This document shows positions 35,950 to 49,707 of a stretch of 64,000 nucleotides of DNA, piece after piece. Source of the DNA: Viscum album (lineage: Eukaryota > Streptophyta > Magnoliopsida > Santalales > Viscaceae); contig OY728119.1 of assembly GCA_963277665.1 (NCBI GenBank), forward strand, positions 320,746,206 through 320,810,205, written 5' to 3'. The position numbers and the translations under genes were made by a program. Within the stretch, counting starts at the first letter, position 1. Every line of letters begins with the position of its first letter. The notes beneath the pieces are model-generated. The model ran no database searches and was not told the origin of the DNA. It saw only the letters and a list, made by a program, of their open reading frames with translations.

Positions 35950-38900
35950 ATTGATGATAGGGAATTATACCTCAGAGTTTTTTGGAGATCCAACCTTGTT
36001 TTGTTAAAGAATTCGTCTCATTCTTCATTTTCACCATATTTTCATAGGTTGAGGATTAACTATCCACTCCTATTGTTATAATATGAATGATTAATTTCAA
36101 ATTGATTTATGTTTATGTTATAGATTGTGTAATTGATGTGAAATCATGGTATAAATCCTATTTAGTAAGGGTTTATAACTTTTTGGAAATTAGTTGTGTA
36201 TAATGTTATTTGGAAATGAATTTTAAAATTCTGATATTAAAATGTGTATTTTTTTATTTATTGTAATTTTTTATTTGTTTAATGGTTTTAAATACAAATA
36301 AATTTTTATTTAAATGGAATTAAATGGTTGTTTCAGATTGATTTTGGCATGCATCGGTTTATGTGAGTTCTTGTTTTCGATTTGACCATAGATAAGGGGT
36401 GTGTAACATTTGTGTACCAAGGACATGACCCTGGATAAGAAAAATTTTCTAATAGGGCACAAGAATATTGGATATTTTGTAATGACATGATGGATGGATG
36501 AGAATCAACTCATGTGCATGGATCTATAACCTTAAGCATGCATATGTGGGTGGGTGTGTGTCAATAAAGTGTTGGGTATGCCAAAAAGGAATATGAAATG
36601 GTTTAAAGAGTTTCTTGATTTTTTCCTTTCAATTTAATTTGTTATGGTAATTTATTTATATTCACATATGAATTGTTTCAGATTTTTATAAATACATATT
36701 ATATTATATAAATGTGATAACATGTTCAATCCTAGTGTAATTAGTAGTGAATTAATATGAGGAAAGCCTATAAAGATCCACTACTCACACATTCATTGAA
36801 AATTTAGTTCTTTTAAAGTAATTTTATAACCTGATATGTGTATTGTAAAGGTATTACATTTCTTTAGTGATGCATTGTGATTCTTTCATCTCGATTGTTT
36901 TTTTGGAGCATGGAGCATCTGTGAGATGGGGAGCATGTCTTTGGTATCTTTGAGATTAGTTTCTTGTGTCTTCCTCTTTTTATTTGATTTTGGTCTTGGT
37001 TTCTATATGGTTCTATAATTTATTTTCATTGGGATTTTATACATTAAGTTTTTTATACTGTTATCATGCATTATATAGTGGTTTTGGTTACTGTATGTTT
37101 CTTGTGGTTGTTTTGTTTTTATTGGGAAAATCATCCCGTAATTTTATTGAATCCCTCAGAATTTATTGCTAGCCTTTAGGGTATTGATGATGTCACTGAA
37201 GGCCAAGTTTTAAATTCTCCCTCAACTCAATCCAAATATGAGGGGTGTGATGTTAAATTCAATCAGATCTATATTTAGTAAAATTTAGATTTTGGAACAT
37301 TACCCTTTGATGGACCTTGAGAATATTATTAATGAAATAATGATTGTGATTTTGAGATTAGTTATATATAAATTGTCAAATTCTTTAAATTCATTTACTT
37401 TTTTGGATATTATAAATTTTTATTCATAATTTTATGGTCCAATCTAATACGATACATTGGTTATAAATCACATATAGTGAATGGAATAGAAACTATATCA
37501 AGTAATATAATCCATGTAGTGATTTTCCTCATAGGAATGATAATGAAACTTGAGATGTAGAAGAAAAGAGAAATAAAAAATATAACTTTGTGGGGGATGA
37601 TGACTCATATTATGACCAAAAAAATTACATGTATGTATTTTCCTATTGATCTAGAATTCCTAGTAACAATATTAGTCTACTTCATGTGTAAGAAATCTCT
37701 ATCATACAAAGGGATTGGAAATACTTTTTTAACTTAAAAATCTATAAGATTCTTAGTAATGATATTTCTTAATTTTAGAAGAAATTAAATATTTATGGTT
37801 TTAATTAAATTTTAACATCTCTTAGGTGAATCGAATCAATGGTGAAAATTTATTTAAAACACTGAGAATTAGTGGGAAATAGAAAACATATAATGGAATT
37901 ATTTTAAATAACATTTAAAGGGAAAAAAGTTCACCACGGAAAAAGAAAATATATATAGAAAAAATTATTTAGACTTATAAAAGTTGATGAAGAAAAATAT
38001 TTTTACTATTAATATAACATTATAATATTATCAAGGAATCCTGAATTATTTTTATGTATTCCAAAGAGTATGAAAGATTGTTTCTTTGATAGGGTAAACA
38101 CAATCATTTAATAGTAAATAGTCTATCAAAGACTTTAATTAGATTAAGATATATTTTATTATTCTCTAAATATTGAGAAACAAATATCAAACTATTTTGG
38201 CTTAAATGGAAAATATCAAATAGAGAGGAAAATAAAGATAAAATGGATAAGAAGAAGAAAAAATATAATTTTTTTGAAATTTGATTCCTGTAAAAGGATA
38301 CACCATGGTATATTCCTCAAAGTAAAATGATTTTCATTCATGTTTATATGAAAATGGAATCATTATCATTAATTCATGGGTAATGAAGAAGGTACCAATA
38401 TAGAGTTCATTAACGATAATGAAATTGGGGACTACTCCAAATAATTCCATAAACATCATGGGATCTTACAAATAAAAAAATACTATTGATTCAGCAAAAT
38501 ATAGGTTATTAGTACAGCCAACGTGGAAGTTCCTAATGATGTGGTGAAATGTACACTTATCATCCACTATATAATTAATTTGTTTATTTTATATAGTTCT
38601 ACCAACTATTTTATATCTAATTAATTTTCTAATTGTATCATATCACAATATCAATGATTATATATTTCAGTTGTAGTGAATGATTTTAATTATAGGATGA
38701 ATGTTTTTTAGTATATAATTATTTTATCATTGATGTTTGTGTGATGAACCTTCAATTAAATATGTTAATTATTCCTCTAATTGAAATTTATGTAATTTTG
38801 TGCATGGATTTGATTTCTCAATATAGATTCTATACTAATTATTATGGTAGGGAATTAGAATTTGATATTTTAAATCAACCTTTAATAACTTATTAATATG

Positions 38901-41900
38901 TGGATGATCTTAAATACCAAATAGACATCACATCCGTCATTTTTGTATTTTTACCTTTTCATTAGGGATAATTTTCTCAAATGGTTGTGGAAAAATATCA
39001 ACATTGAATATGTGTATGTTTTTTTGGAAGAAGCTAATTTGTTTCCTGAAGAAATTCCCAATCTTCCACTATATAATAAAGTTTTTTTAGTAGAAATTAT
39101 TCATGGTCTAAATAATATTTCAAATAATCCATATATAATGGACCCAATTAGTTACATTAATTGAATAAGAAACTATAGAAGAATATTGATAAGGGATCTA
39201 TTAAACCTGTATTTCACCATGTGGTTCACCTATTCTTTTTTATTATAAATGAATGTACATCGATTATTATTTATACTTATTATTAATAATTTAAAAAATT
39301 TACTATTAAAAAAATTATCTCATACCCCATATTTACAATTGGATTGATAAATTATGAGGGGATATATATATTTAAAAAATTGACATTTGATATTGATATC
39401 ATCAACTATGGATCAAGATTTATGATCTAACCAACAAAATCTTCCACAATATTTATAATCTTTATGAATATATAGTTATTATATTTCAACAAACCAATGA
39501 TCTACATGACCTCATGAGTTTAATGAATATATAATGTTTTGATTAAATCTATTAGTTTTTTTTGAAGTATTTATAGAAAAAACATTTATATATTCATAGA
39601 GAAATGATGAACATGAAGAACAATTAAAAATTGAGAGGAGGACACTATGGTAGTGAAGTATTATTTCTAATTTACATAGTGTGAATTTAGGCTTTATAAA
39701 GTTCATTATTGGGACATATAATATAATGTTTGTGTATTTAAATGGATAATTAAAAGATGGATGCTAATGATACATGATTAATATCAAACACAGTAACAGA
39801 AATATGTAGTTTTATTATATTGGATGGGTACTACCAATTATTTTTTATAGAATTATCTTCACTCTCTTATCCAATCATGATGTTGAGATATAAAGGGGTT
39901 ACATTATTGTAAAAAATGACTGTGGGGATATTTTTAAAGGACTGATGTGGCAGATGGTATGAGCACATGTTCTTATTCTACCCTGTAGTGGAGAAGGTAT
40001 TATAAAGTGTACCTATGTATCAAGTAATATAATGTGATATGACCTTTAAAAAAATGATATGGTGATAGATTATTCCTCACATTAATTGATGGTCAATGAG
40101 GAAAACTACAAAAAAAATCATATTGACTTGTCTATAGTAATTTTATTATTTGAATATATAGTGGGATTATATGTACGATGAATTTATTAAAATATACATA
40201 CTGATCATAAAATATTGATGTATATATTTACACAGAAATAGTTGAATATATTCTAGAGAATATGGTTATATTTAAAAAAATGACTATTATTTCTCAATGA
40301 ATTACAACCATAGGTAGGTGAGAAAGGTTACTGAGGATCTTAGTTGAAAATACCATGTATGTTTTTCCATGTTGTGGATTGAAAGAAAACCATTATATAT
40401 TGATTTTTATAACATATATCTTGAAATCATGAGGTAATGATAAAAATATTTTCTGCCTCATATAAATCTTCAACCATCCATATAATATAGGATTATTAAG
40501 GTAGAAAAAGAAGTTGTGGAATTATTGATCAATGTGAGGTATTATATATAGATAAATTATTACAATGGTTGAATGATAATATACAGAAATTTTGTATATA
40601 TCCCATAAATTCTAGACATGGAGAATAAACTTTTGGATGGGGAACATTGTTCTTCATTTTATATTTATATTAACTATAAAGATGTATATTGATATAAAAC
40701 TGTATTTATAGTGGTACATCATGAAAAGATATATTATTCAATATGTATCTCAGAGCCTTTTAAATAAAAAATTTAAGGCTTAAATACTAAATTCTATTGG
40801 GATGATATAACCAATAACCATACCATGATGTAAATGAGAAAAAAACAGTAGGATTTTTTTGTTTGAAGTCCAAAAAATGTAAAAACTCCCTTAATAATTT
40901 TTAGGTTATTGTTTATTTTCTAAAAACATTAGCAGTATTCATTGACAATAATGATGATTTATCTATAATAAACATTTTAGAATATACATAAATGAGGTCT
41001 TACGGTTCTATGGAATACCACTATGTACTATATCTGATCTAAATCATAGGATTTATATAATATTATTTGAAGGTATTCATTGGCATCTAGATATAGAATT
41101 CAGTTTTAGTAATTATTTTCATACATATATAGATGGTTAATATGAGAGGACCATTTAAACTATAGAAGAAATGTTGAGATATTGTTCTATCGATTTCAAT
41201 GGTTATTGGGGTTAACAAATTCATTGAGAAATATTTTTATAAAGCAATATATTTCACACAGGCTTCCATATGGATCATTATAAAGGGAAACAAATAATGA
41301 GGTTCATAATAGTAACCTACTGGAATGAATTTAGAGACATAATTCTATTATGAATTGAGATAGATATGGAAATTTAAGAGAATGTTATACCCATTCAATT
41401 TTACGTTAAGGAAGATTAGAGTTAAAAGAAATTTATATTTCCAATCATCAGTTTGTTATGGAATTTGAAGTAAATGAAATTATTTTAATATATATTTATA
41501 TATGGAAGAATGTTTTATGATTAAAAAAAATGTATATCTTAGACTAAGGGTAATTATCCAATTTGAGATTTTAGATCTAGTTGGGATGGTGGAAAATCAC
41601 TAGGTTCTTCTACCAAAACCATCTCATGTTCACACTGTGTTCCTTGTTTCCTTAAAGATAAAGTACATAACTGATACTTCACATGGACTAAATTCAAAGG
41701 TTATACCATTGGATCAGGATATTTCATATGAGGAACAACTGGTAGATATCATGTATCATATAGATAATATTATATAAAACATAACTACCCACACAGTTAT
41801 TCTTATTTGTATGAATTATGAATTCAATGATGCCACTTGGGAACCTAAGGTTGTAATCAAATAGATATATGATCATTTTTTATGTCCATGTGATTGAATT

Positions 41901-41933
41901 TTGTGGTAAAAATTCATTGTAAATGGTGTATAA
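35950..41933 (+). mobile_element. element 4 internal region (pol-bearing relative of family X)
   Basis: This is a plus-strand Ty3/gypsy interior that ends at LTR4. Pol remnants fill 38760-41890. Its upstream limit is where the minus-strand LTR3 begins (35949), so the 5' LTR of element 4 is missing or truncated. TGGTATCTTTGA at 36942 could be a mutated PBS, which would leave about 1.8 kb for gag. A weak capsid-like reading (LEHYPLMDLENIINEI) near 37300 supports gag there but is not firm. 35950-36940 has no feature I can assign. Confidence 0.55.
38760..41890 (+). pseudogene. pol: pol remnant of element 4: protease, RT, RNase H, integrase, chromodomain
   Basis: Protease C-terminus: IYVILCMDLISQYRF near 38790 (usual V-LGMDWL--Y). 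RT: FPEEIPNLPLYN at 39045, then IDKGSIKPVF near 39190, YPIFTIGLINYEG near 39325, then VFFEVFIEKTFIYS at 39560 where the catalytic FIDD is FIEK. Next TVTEICSFIILDGYYQLFF at 39790 (usual [18 protein letters not shown]). Integrase core: FYGIPLCTISDLNHR at 41017, then HTYIDG-YERTI near 41125. Chromodomain end: DATWEPKVV at 41837. There are many stops and both RT catalytic aspartates are gone. The order and wording are unmistakably Ty3/gypsy. Confidence 0.75.
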
Positions 41934-44900
41934 TGTAACACCCTGAGAATTTAATATATATTTCTCTTAAAATATATAATTCCCATTTATTGATAGATTA
42001 TGATGCACACAACCCTGAATCTAAATGAATAGTAATATAATATAATACTATTCAATTGATGTTAAATTTTTTGTATGAATAAATTTATGTAAATTATACA
42101 ATAATTTATTTATAAAATAAATTCATTGTTTATAAATTGATTAGAAATTAAAATAAAAAACATTTGAAAGTAAAAGAGAGGTATTAATAAAAAAATATTT
42201 TTAGCATATAACATGTTTTTATCATAATTAATTAAATTAATCATATTTACATAATTATTTTAATGAAATTATTATTTATAATTTTTTTAACATTTATTTA
42301 ATGTTTTTATTAATAATATCAAAATAAATTCAATTTTATCCCCAAAAACTATATTTTTCAAAAAGAGGTTTGCATCATGTTTTGTAAATTTATTTTCAAA
42401 TTAATTTACAATACTTATGGGTGTTAATTTTGGTAAATATTATTCCAACACTTATGGGTGTTAAATTTGGTAAAAATGATTCCATATTTATAATCATGAG
42501 GCTTAAATTTGGTAAATATAACCCTTTTATGTTTTTTCAATATGAATAGTGATCGTGGTAGAATCTGTGACCTTGATAATGGTTAAATCAGGAGAATATA
42601 GGTTAAAACTATTTGATAAAGATGCAATTTTAGATATTTATTTTTATTTTATGAATATAATTCTAATTTCATCACAATATGTATAATATTTGTTTTATCT
42701 ACAATTTTCCTTGAATATTACTTACATAATATTTAAGGCAACGATGAATACTAAATGTCACTATCTTACTTTTAAATATCTATTATGTTTCCAAATATTG
42801 AAAAATGTAATTTAATAATAAATAAAAATATCTATTTTGTCTTTATTTACATTTTCTTAATTATTATTATTTATTTTTATTTTTGGAATTATTTAACTAC
42901 ATTAAATGCATATGTAACACTGACATAGTATTTAGTTAATCAATGGAAAAATAAAGTAACTGTCATTAAAAATATTCCTTGTAATACCATTTTTAAGGGA
43001 TATTGATATTGATGAAATATATATTCAAATATAACAAATTCTAGATATTTTAATAGTTTATATTCAAATTATTAAATTTTATTTAAGTAATTGATGTCAA
43101 TTTATGTGAATATATTTAAAAAAGAAAATAATTATATTTTATTAGAATAATATGTTATTAAATTATTTTAAAATAAAATATATTTTAAATAGGGAAAATG
43201 GGGAAAAGATATCGATGAAAATTTAATTCAATATATATTTATGATCCAATTTTAATCTTCTATGTTAAATATTTTTCCATCAAATGTGAAAAAATGTTAT
43301 TGGTGTTAATGTTAAACTAGGTTTGATACAAGGTTAAACCTAATTCCATGGTTTCAAAAACCAAATAAATAAATACAATGTTAACTAGGTTATGGTATTT
43401 CAATCCTATCCATATTTGTATTTGAATGAATAATGATATGGAATCATTTTTCTTGATAATGAATTTGTAATATTGTAATCTTTTATGAATTTAAATAGTT
43501 CCTCTCACCTCAATTATAAATTGGAACCTCCTCCCCTACTTCTTCAAACAACATTAACACATTAATCATGAAAATATAATAAATAATTCTCTTCCAAACA
43601 CCTTATATATATTCCAATATTTTAATTATTCCCAATAGTCCATCCCTAGGGATGTTAAGAATATATCTAATGGATTTGTTTCAAATAAGATGTAATTTAT
43701 TTAATCGATCACTTTATATTGAATTATTATTTTACATCCTCTAAATTTGTTATATTATTATTAAAATATAATATCTTTTATTATAAATATATATAAATTT
43801 CACTATTAGAATTAAACTATTATAATTCACCAACTCTTTCATCAAATGGAAAGTGAATTTTTTACTCAAGCGTACAAGTGACATACCACCTCTACATAGA
43901 GAAACCATTAATTTTCATCACCATCATTTTTGGATGTGAATTATGAATAGTTTATTTTTTAAATATGATATTTGTGATATAATTATTCTTATATAGTTAT
44001 ATTATATTATCTTCCGTATTACCTACCAATCCACGGTAATATGATAACATTTCTTATGCATATGTGCGTACTACCACCTCCAAAATACATTGTGATATTT
44101 TTTTTGTTACCGGATTATATGGTTTGTAATAAAAATATTCATTATAAATATAGTTGGTTTATATTTTTTACTAATTAATACGGAGTGGTAATATATTATC
44201 TACATTTATTTATATACATCCCTTAGAAAAGTGAAAACAATGTTCATTCACATGTAAAACTCACTATCTTGATGAACAATGTAATTAAATTTTCTATCTT
44301 TATGATTCCCTGACAAATAAAAATACATATATAATTGATATATATATATATATATTAATTTTATATCATGGTTAAAATTATGGACATTATGGAACCATTA
44401 TTAATGTAAAATGACTAAAACTACTAATCTAAAATATACATTAAAATTGTAGTAGTTATTATATAAAACAACAATTTTAACAATGAAATGTTAGTAAATA
44501 GATGATTATAGATTATATATATGTATCATAACTATTATGGAGTATGTGTCTATGGTTCGGTAATATAGTCATTATAAATATATATTTATTATACAAGAGG
44601 CTTAAACATATACAAAGGATGTCTAACATGAAGAAATGATTTATTTCATAATCTCATATTTCTTCAAGATTATTTATATTTTAGTCACTGGTGGGGGAAT
44701 ATTTAGTCATTATACCAAAATAACAATATAATTTCATCTTGCATAGTAATTTCGTTAAATTACATGTTCCTCATTCTTTTCCTATCATTAATTTCTCATG
44801 ATACAATTGTAGTTTTTCTACATAAAACTAACCACGTTTTCTGACTCAGTTGGGAATCATTATCATCTATGTATATAATTTACATAATGTCTCTAAAATG

Positions 44901-45489
44901 ATATTTTTTACAATCTATAGTGATTTTTTTTAAATATTTCGATAATTCTAGAATTTATAATTTTTTTTCAAAAATGGAATCTACTTGTCATTTTTTGAAT
45001 GAGGCACTTTTTGACCTTTTTGTGAATGTGTAAAAGTAATTTTATTTATTAAATGTTATGTTAGGAGAAACAAAATTATACTATCATGAAAACTGATTTA
45101 TATTATGTTTCCTTTATAATTTTACATGTTTCTATTAAGGGAAATTCCTTCGATCATATTCAGAATACATTTAGATAAGTTTTCATAATAAAAAGGTTAT
45201 TTTTCGTATGAAATTTATTTGCAAGTTGTTGAATTTATTTTAATGTGTCTCAAAATCCTATGTGAAATATAAAATTTTATAATGTCATTTTACTAAGCCA
45301 CCATACACTAGATTTTTGTGGATGTTTTCAGATTATATTTACAGGTAGAAGTTTTAATAATCCATATATTAGTTAATTTAACATGGAATGATATTCATTT
45401 AAAAAGGCATGGTGATTTAGTTGATCTATTTATTCATATAATTAATGTTTTTTATGTATTAAGTGTATGTTATGCTCTTAATTACATAT
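41934..45489 (+). repeat. LTR4, 3' LTR of element 4 (interrupted by G2)
   Basis: It begins TGTAACACCCTGAG directly after the pol remnant. It carries the X-type U3: a CCTCTCACCTCAATTATAAA block at 43501-43520, the inverse of the LTR1/LTR2 block, and GTGCGTACTACCACC at 44066, the inverse of the LTR3 motif at 32011. It is cut at 45490 by the end of G2. The rest should lie beyond 64000. No coding content is seen. Confidence 0.65.
43513..43524 (+). promoter_or_regulatory. LTR TATA box, LTR4
   Basis: ATTATAAATTGG lies 1.58 kb from the LTR start, preceded by CCTCTCACCTCA as in the other X LTRs. Confidence 0.6.
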
Positions 45490-45771
45490 TTTCACGACCA
45501 ATCCTTGGGGCCCGTGTCGTGACTACCCCAAGCCTGCCTTCCATAGGCCAGGGGCTGGTGACTAGAACCAAATGCATACATCCTGATAAAAAGGGAAGGC
45601 ATTGCCTTTACAAATTAAACAAACACCATAGAGTACGCAAGATGAAGTCAACACTAAGTAAAATGAGTACAAAAGTATGTACTTGAACGTAAATGGGACA
45701 GAATAAAAACCCAACTGAAAGTAAAGAATAACTGAAAAGAAAGTACATCAGCCGAAAAGTAAAGCAGAAAA
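45490..45771 (-). repeat. 3' LTR of G2, terminal segment
   Basis: These are the last 280 bp of the G2 3' LTR, cut off from the rest by element B. Read in plus, it starts TTTCACGACC against TGTCACGACC at 63888. GGGGCCCGTGTCGTGACTAC matches the LTR ends of G2 and G1. The 122-codon frame at 45318-45686 crosses the junction between LTR4 and this LTR and is therefore a chance frame. Confidence 0.8.
45767..45771. other. candidate target-site duplication of element B (left)
   Basis: GAAAA here against GAAAC at 55911-55915 on the other side of element B. Four of five bases agree, and the positions are exactly those required by the LTR edges. Confidence 0.45.
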
Positions 45772-46283
45772 AATAAGGCCTCAGCCTTAAACATTACTTA
45801 ATAATGAATTAAATGAATAATTCACATTGAGGATATTTTTAGTTTTAGAGTTTTAGGGAATTAGGTCATAAATATTACATCTCAAAGATTACAAAGTAGA
45901 CACATCTACTCAGCTTCCATTTTTTCCAAAAAATAAAAACTCTTGAATAAAATAGTGATGCTTAGTTCCTTGTTTTAGACAGGCTGACATTTTCTTGATC
46001 CTATCCTTGAACCTATTCATCTTTAAGTCCTGTGGAAAACATTTCAAAAACAAGTGATCAACATAAAAATCCCAGTAAAGGATACACAAAAAAGGAAAAC
46101 TGTTAGTTTTTCAAAACAACAAGTAAACCATGAGTACTTTACCAACATAATACTTTTCACCTTTATGAAGTAGTAAAAAATTATTCACTGAATAAAATAC
46201 CATTACATACCATTTTGTAACCAAAATATTAGCATAAAACTAAATAAAGAACACATAACATATAATGTTAACTTGGGACATGA

Positions 46284-46396
46284 ACATACTTAAATGGAAT
46301 TACCATACGGTCGACTTCCACACATACTTAATGGAATAACCATACGGCCGACTTCCACACATACTTAATGGAATCGCCATACGACCGACTTCCAAA
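46284..46396. repeat. 37-bp minisatellite, 3' LTR of element B
   Basis: Three head-to-tail units near ACATACTTAATGGAATAACC, ATACGGCCGACTTCCAC. The next bases (AACCACC words at 46423-46475) form a weaker repeat of about 27 bp. The same arrays occur in the 5' LTR at about 52493-52605. Confidence 0.8.
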
Positions 46397-46890
46397 CCCA
46401 ATGCATTGGAGGTTATAACGTAACCACCCATCCTGGTATTCATGGAACCACCCATCATATGGTTGATCACATAACCACCTGTCAAATGTCTAAGTACCAT
46501 TATAAAATCATAACACATAAAATAATTATAAAGGAAAGAAAACATTTCCACGTTTCAAGCACAATATATCACATAAATATATTGACATAAAAAATCCATT
46601 ATCAAAACCATTTTAAATACCAAAAAATATTATATGGTATTTATTTACTTTTAAAAATATAACGGCTTGTTGAGGAATCCAATGATCAAATAATACTCAT
46701 AGCTGCGGAATGGTCATTGTCACCCCATATGTTAAAAAGAAACATACTTTTTATCATTTAGTAAAATGCTTCATATAGAAAGGATTCCTTTCAAATAAAA
46801 GTATAATTAAAAGGGGTTTATACACCGTATAAAATAATTCCTTGTATTAGAACAAAAATATGCCTTATTGAAAGGAGATTGAGATGAAGT

Positions 46891-47862
46891 CCCTTACAAA
46901 GACGGTATCCTTGGATTAAGGATAAATCAATTACATAATTTTGTGTGACAAACTAATACACCAAATATAAGTGGATATTAAGTGTAAAATAATCATATGT
47001 TACTCAAAAATATTCATATAACGACATATTCAAGGAGTACAAGTTTATCCTAAAGAACCAAAATTGTGTTAAGAAGTTCCCTTGCAAATATTTGACAGCC
47101 TAACGGCGTCACATCAAAATTCAGAATATGAGCTGATGAGAGATAAAAAGGGGTATCTCATCACTTGGAAATAACATATATGGAAATAATTATATATATG
47201 AACATATCCCATCATAATAAGATTAAGAGACCTAAAAAAGTCTTTTAAAATGAGGAGGGTGAAAGGTTCCCTTATCGAATTGGGTAACTTCCGAAACGTA
47301 CACCCCATGAATGAAGGACTATACCACATTGATTTAAATAACCATAAATGAAAGTATATTACACAAAGAGTTGAATAATGGGCATTAAATACACCACTAA
47401 AAGGAAAATGGTTGAAAATGTAGCATAAATCCCACAGGAATAAAAGTTAGATGAAAAATCCCTTATGAAAACTCAACTGCCTAATGACGCAACATACAAC
47501 ATCCAAAAATGGATTGATGGGATCAAATAGGGTATCTCATCATATTAACATAAAGTGTAAAACAAGAGTAATATAAAATAACATCCCCCAAAATTACAAT
47601 GAGGAGCTCAAAAGAAGTTACATAAAGAAGAGTACTTAAAAAAAGAGAGATTGGATCTCTTACGAAAATTCGGTAGCCTAACAGTGCCACTCAAAACTTC
47701 CAAAATGAATTGATGAGAGAAAATAGGGTATTTCATCATATGAACATAAAAGAAGTAAGAGTAATATAAAAGAACATCCCAATCATAAGAATGATTTTCT
47801 TAAAAGGAATGACATAAAAGAGTGTACTTAAAAAGAAAGAGAGGGGTAGGATCCCTTACCTC
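46891..47862. repeat. ~190-bp tandem array, 3' LTR of element B
   Basis: The anchor CCCTTA (or one-base variants) occurs at 46891, 47079, 47269, 47460, 47657 and 47853, a spacing of 188-197 bp. Within units come CAGCCTAACGGCG-type words, then GATGAGAGA, then GGGTATCTCATCA, then ACATCCCAATCATAA-type words. The 5' LTR carries the same array at 53102-54080. It lies directly downstream of the TATA box in transcription direction. Confidence 0.8.
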
Positions 47863-48060
47863 ATGTCTGACTTGTCTTGTTCGTTTCTTTATATTCCTGT
47901 AAATCGGGTAACTCTTTTTGATTTGAGCTCAAAGGCTTCATTGGAAAGGATTATGCACAAAGGTGAGGCTTAAATGATGAATTGAGGAATATGGAGAGAT
48001 GAAATGGGCAGGGGTTGGCCGAGCCAAAGGCTTGAGAGGTGTGGGTAAGGTGGTAGAGAT

Positions 48061-48076
48061 GGGGGCCTTTTATAAG
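48061..48076 (-). promoter_or_regulatory. LTR TATA box, element B 3' LTR
   Basis: On the minus strand this reads CTTATAAAAGGCCCCC, 1616 bp from the LTR start, followed by a conserved CT-rich leader (CTCTACCACCTTACCCACAC). Confidence 0.8.
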
Positions 48077-49692
48077 ATAAGAGGAGGGGTACTCATGGAA
48101 AGTTATAAACTATTACTTTATTATAAAATGATTTTCCGATTTTAATGGTCCCAAAAAGATATATTTCTAGGATAATGTGATTAGGTTTCTAAATACACCC
48201 AACTAATAGGATTTTTAAAATTGTAGGTCTTAGATTTTACATTATCTTTTCATTTTATTTAAATTGTTAAATAATGAGGTAATCACTGCATCGTCATGGT
48301 GTCATAAATAATTTAATTTAATTAATGTCTAAAAATTATAAAAAAATATCATGATGGATGAAATATTTAGATATTTACAATGAATATTTATATTAAAAAA
48401 ATATGACTTGTATAACCCCATGTAAATTTTTTTTAGTAAAACAACACATGTTTGTGACATTTTAATTTTTACTTTAAATAAAAAATTATTAATGTCATTT
48501 TCCAACCAATGTGGCTCTATTTTGTCCCCAATTTGACCCATGGATTTTCTTTGTCAGCTATGAATCATCCAATAAGAGTAGGAAATGTATCACAGTCATT
48601 TCATGTTATTAAAACATTATTTTTACCTTAAATTACACTAATTAACTTTAATCGAGATTAATAAAACATAAAAGTTACTATTCACAAAAAGTTATTTTAA
48701 TCTCATTAAACCACATTTTACTTCCTAATGACAACCATTTATGTCTGATTTTTTAAAATAAAATCACAGAAGTGGTAAATATTCATTTAAACGAAAAATT
48801 ATTTTCTTTAACTACCACTTAGTAGTTTCACTATTGATCAAAAATCGATGTTTTTCAGAAAAATACAAACAATTCACCCTATGCTATATTTGATATTCCG
48901 AATTCAAAAATGATTTCTATTTTAAAAAATTAAAAAAATATAAGTTTCATTAATTAATTTAATAATTAATTCCTGCTGTCGAAACAAATAGTGTGTTTTT
49001 AAGAAACAGTATCTATTAAAAGATTAACACTAGTTTAAGTCCAATTTCAAAGTGAAATTAATTTCAATGACCACAATTGGATTAAATAGTAAAAACATAT
49101 TCTAAATAAACTTTAATATTAATTAAAAATATAATCTATCCATATAAATAAATCAGATTAAAAGGTGGTTTTGAATTAAAATGTAACATTTTCACCAAAA
49201 ATGATCTTTATCAGAAAAATAACAAAAATTTACACAAGGTAAATTTTGATGTCCAGATTCTAAAGAAGGATTGTATTTTGTCAAATAAAACATATCAAAT
49301 TTTCAAAAGTATATTTCAAAAGGGTTCTCCATCAAAATGTGGTTAATCGACCTTTTAAAAAATATTAGAAGATTTATTCATAAAATTGGATTCATTTCCA
49401 TTTTTCGCCTCTAAAATTTATTGGATAAAAGTAAAAATATTTGACAAATATATATAATAATTTTGTATCTAGTTGATTTCTCTACCACCATTAGAATTGA
49501 AAGGTGTTTACTACCATTTAAAATAATATTATTTTATTATTAGAGTGCAACATATGATTTCAAAGGAAATCGTTGTCGTGTATTGGGTACGCCATCGAGC
49601 AAAGCATTCCATTTAAAGTAATATCAATATTTTATTCACAAATATAGATAAATATAAAAATCTCATATTCTTTATTTACCTGATGTGTTACA

Positions 49693-49707
49693 TCCTTCCA
49701 CCCTTTT
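49693..49707 (-). other. polypurine tract of element B
   Basis: On the minus strand AAAAGGGTGGAAGGA directly precedes the TGTAACA of the 3' LTR. Confidence 0.75.

Larger units (their letters stand above)
45772..49692 (-). repeat. 3' LTR of element B
   Basis: On the minus strand it runs from TGTAACACATCAGG (49692 downward) to GGCCTTATT. It contains, from the U3 side, a TATA box (48061-48076), a roughly 190-bp tandem array (46891-47862) and a 37-bp minisatellite (46284-46396). U3 is about 1616 bp. Confidence 0.85.

Noticed and set aside
36942..36953. PBS of element 4 (TGGTATCTTTGA)
   Set aside because: It matches only the first seven bases of the tRNA-iMet complement, and I could not show that the sequence before it matches the end of LTR4. 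It is mentioned as a possibility but not called.
38760..41890. Endogenous pararetrovirus (caulimovirus-like) origin of the RT
   Set aside because: The domain order has integrase and chromodomain after RT-RNase H and is followed by an LTR, which is Ty3/gypsy and not pararetroviral.
45318..45686. 122-codon plus-strand frame
   Set aside because: It crosses the insertion junction between LTR4 and the end of G2 at 45490, so it cannot be an ancestral gene.
46891..47862. Centromeric or other satellite array
   Set aside because: Although the period is near 190 bp, there are only five or six units, and they occur solely inside the two LTRs of element B.
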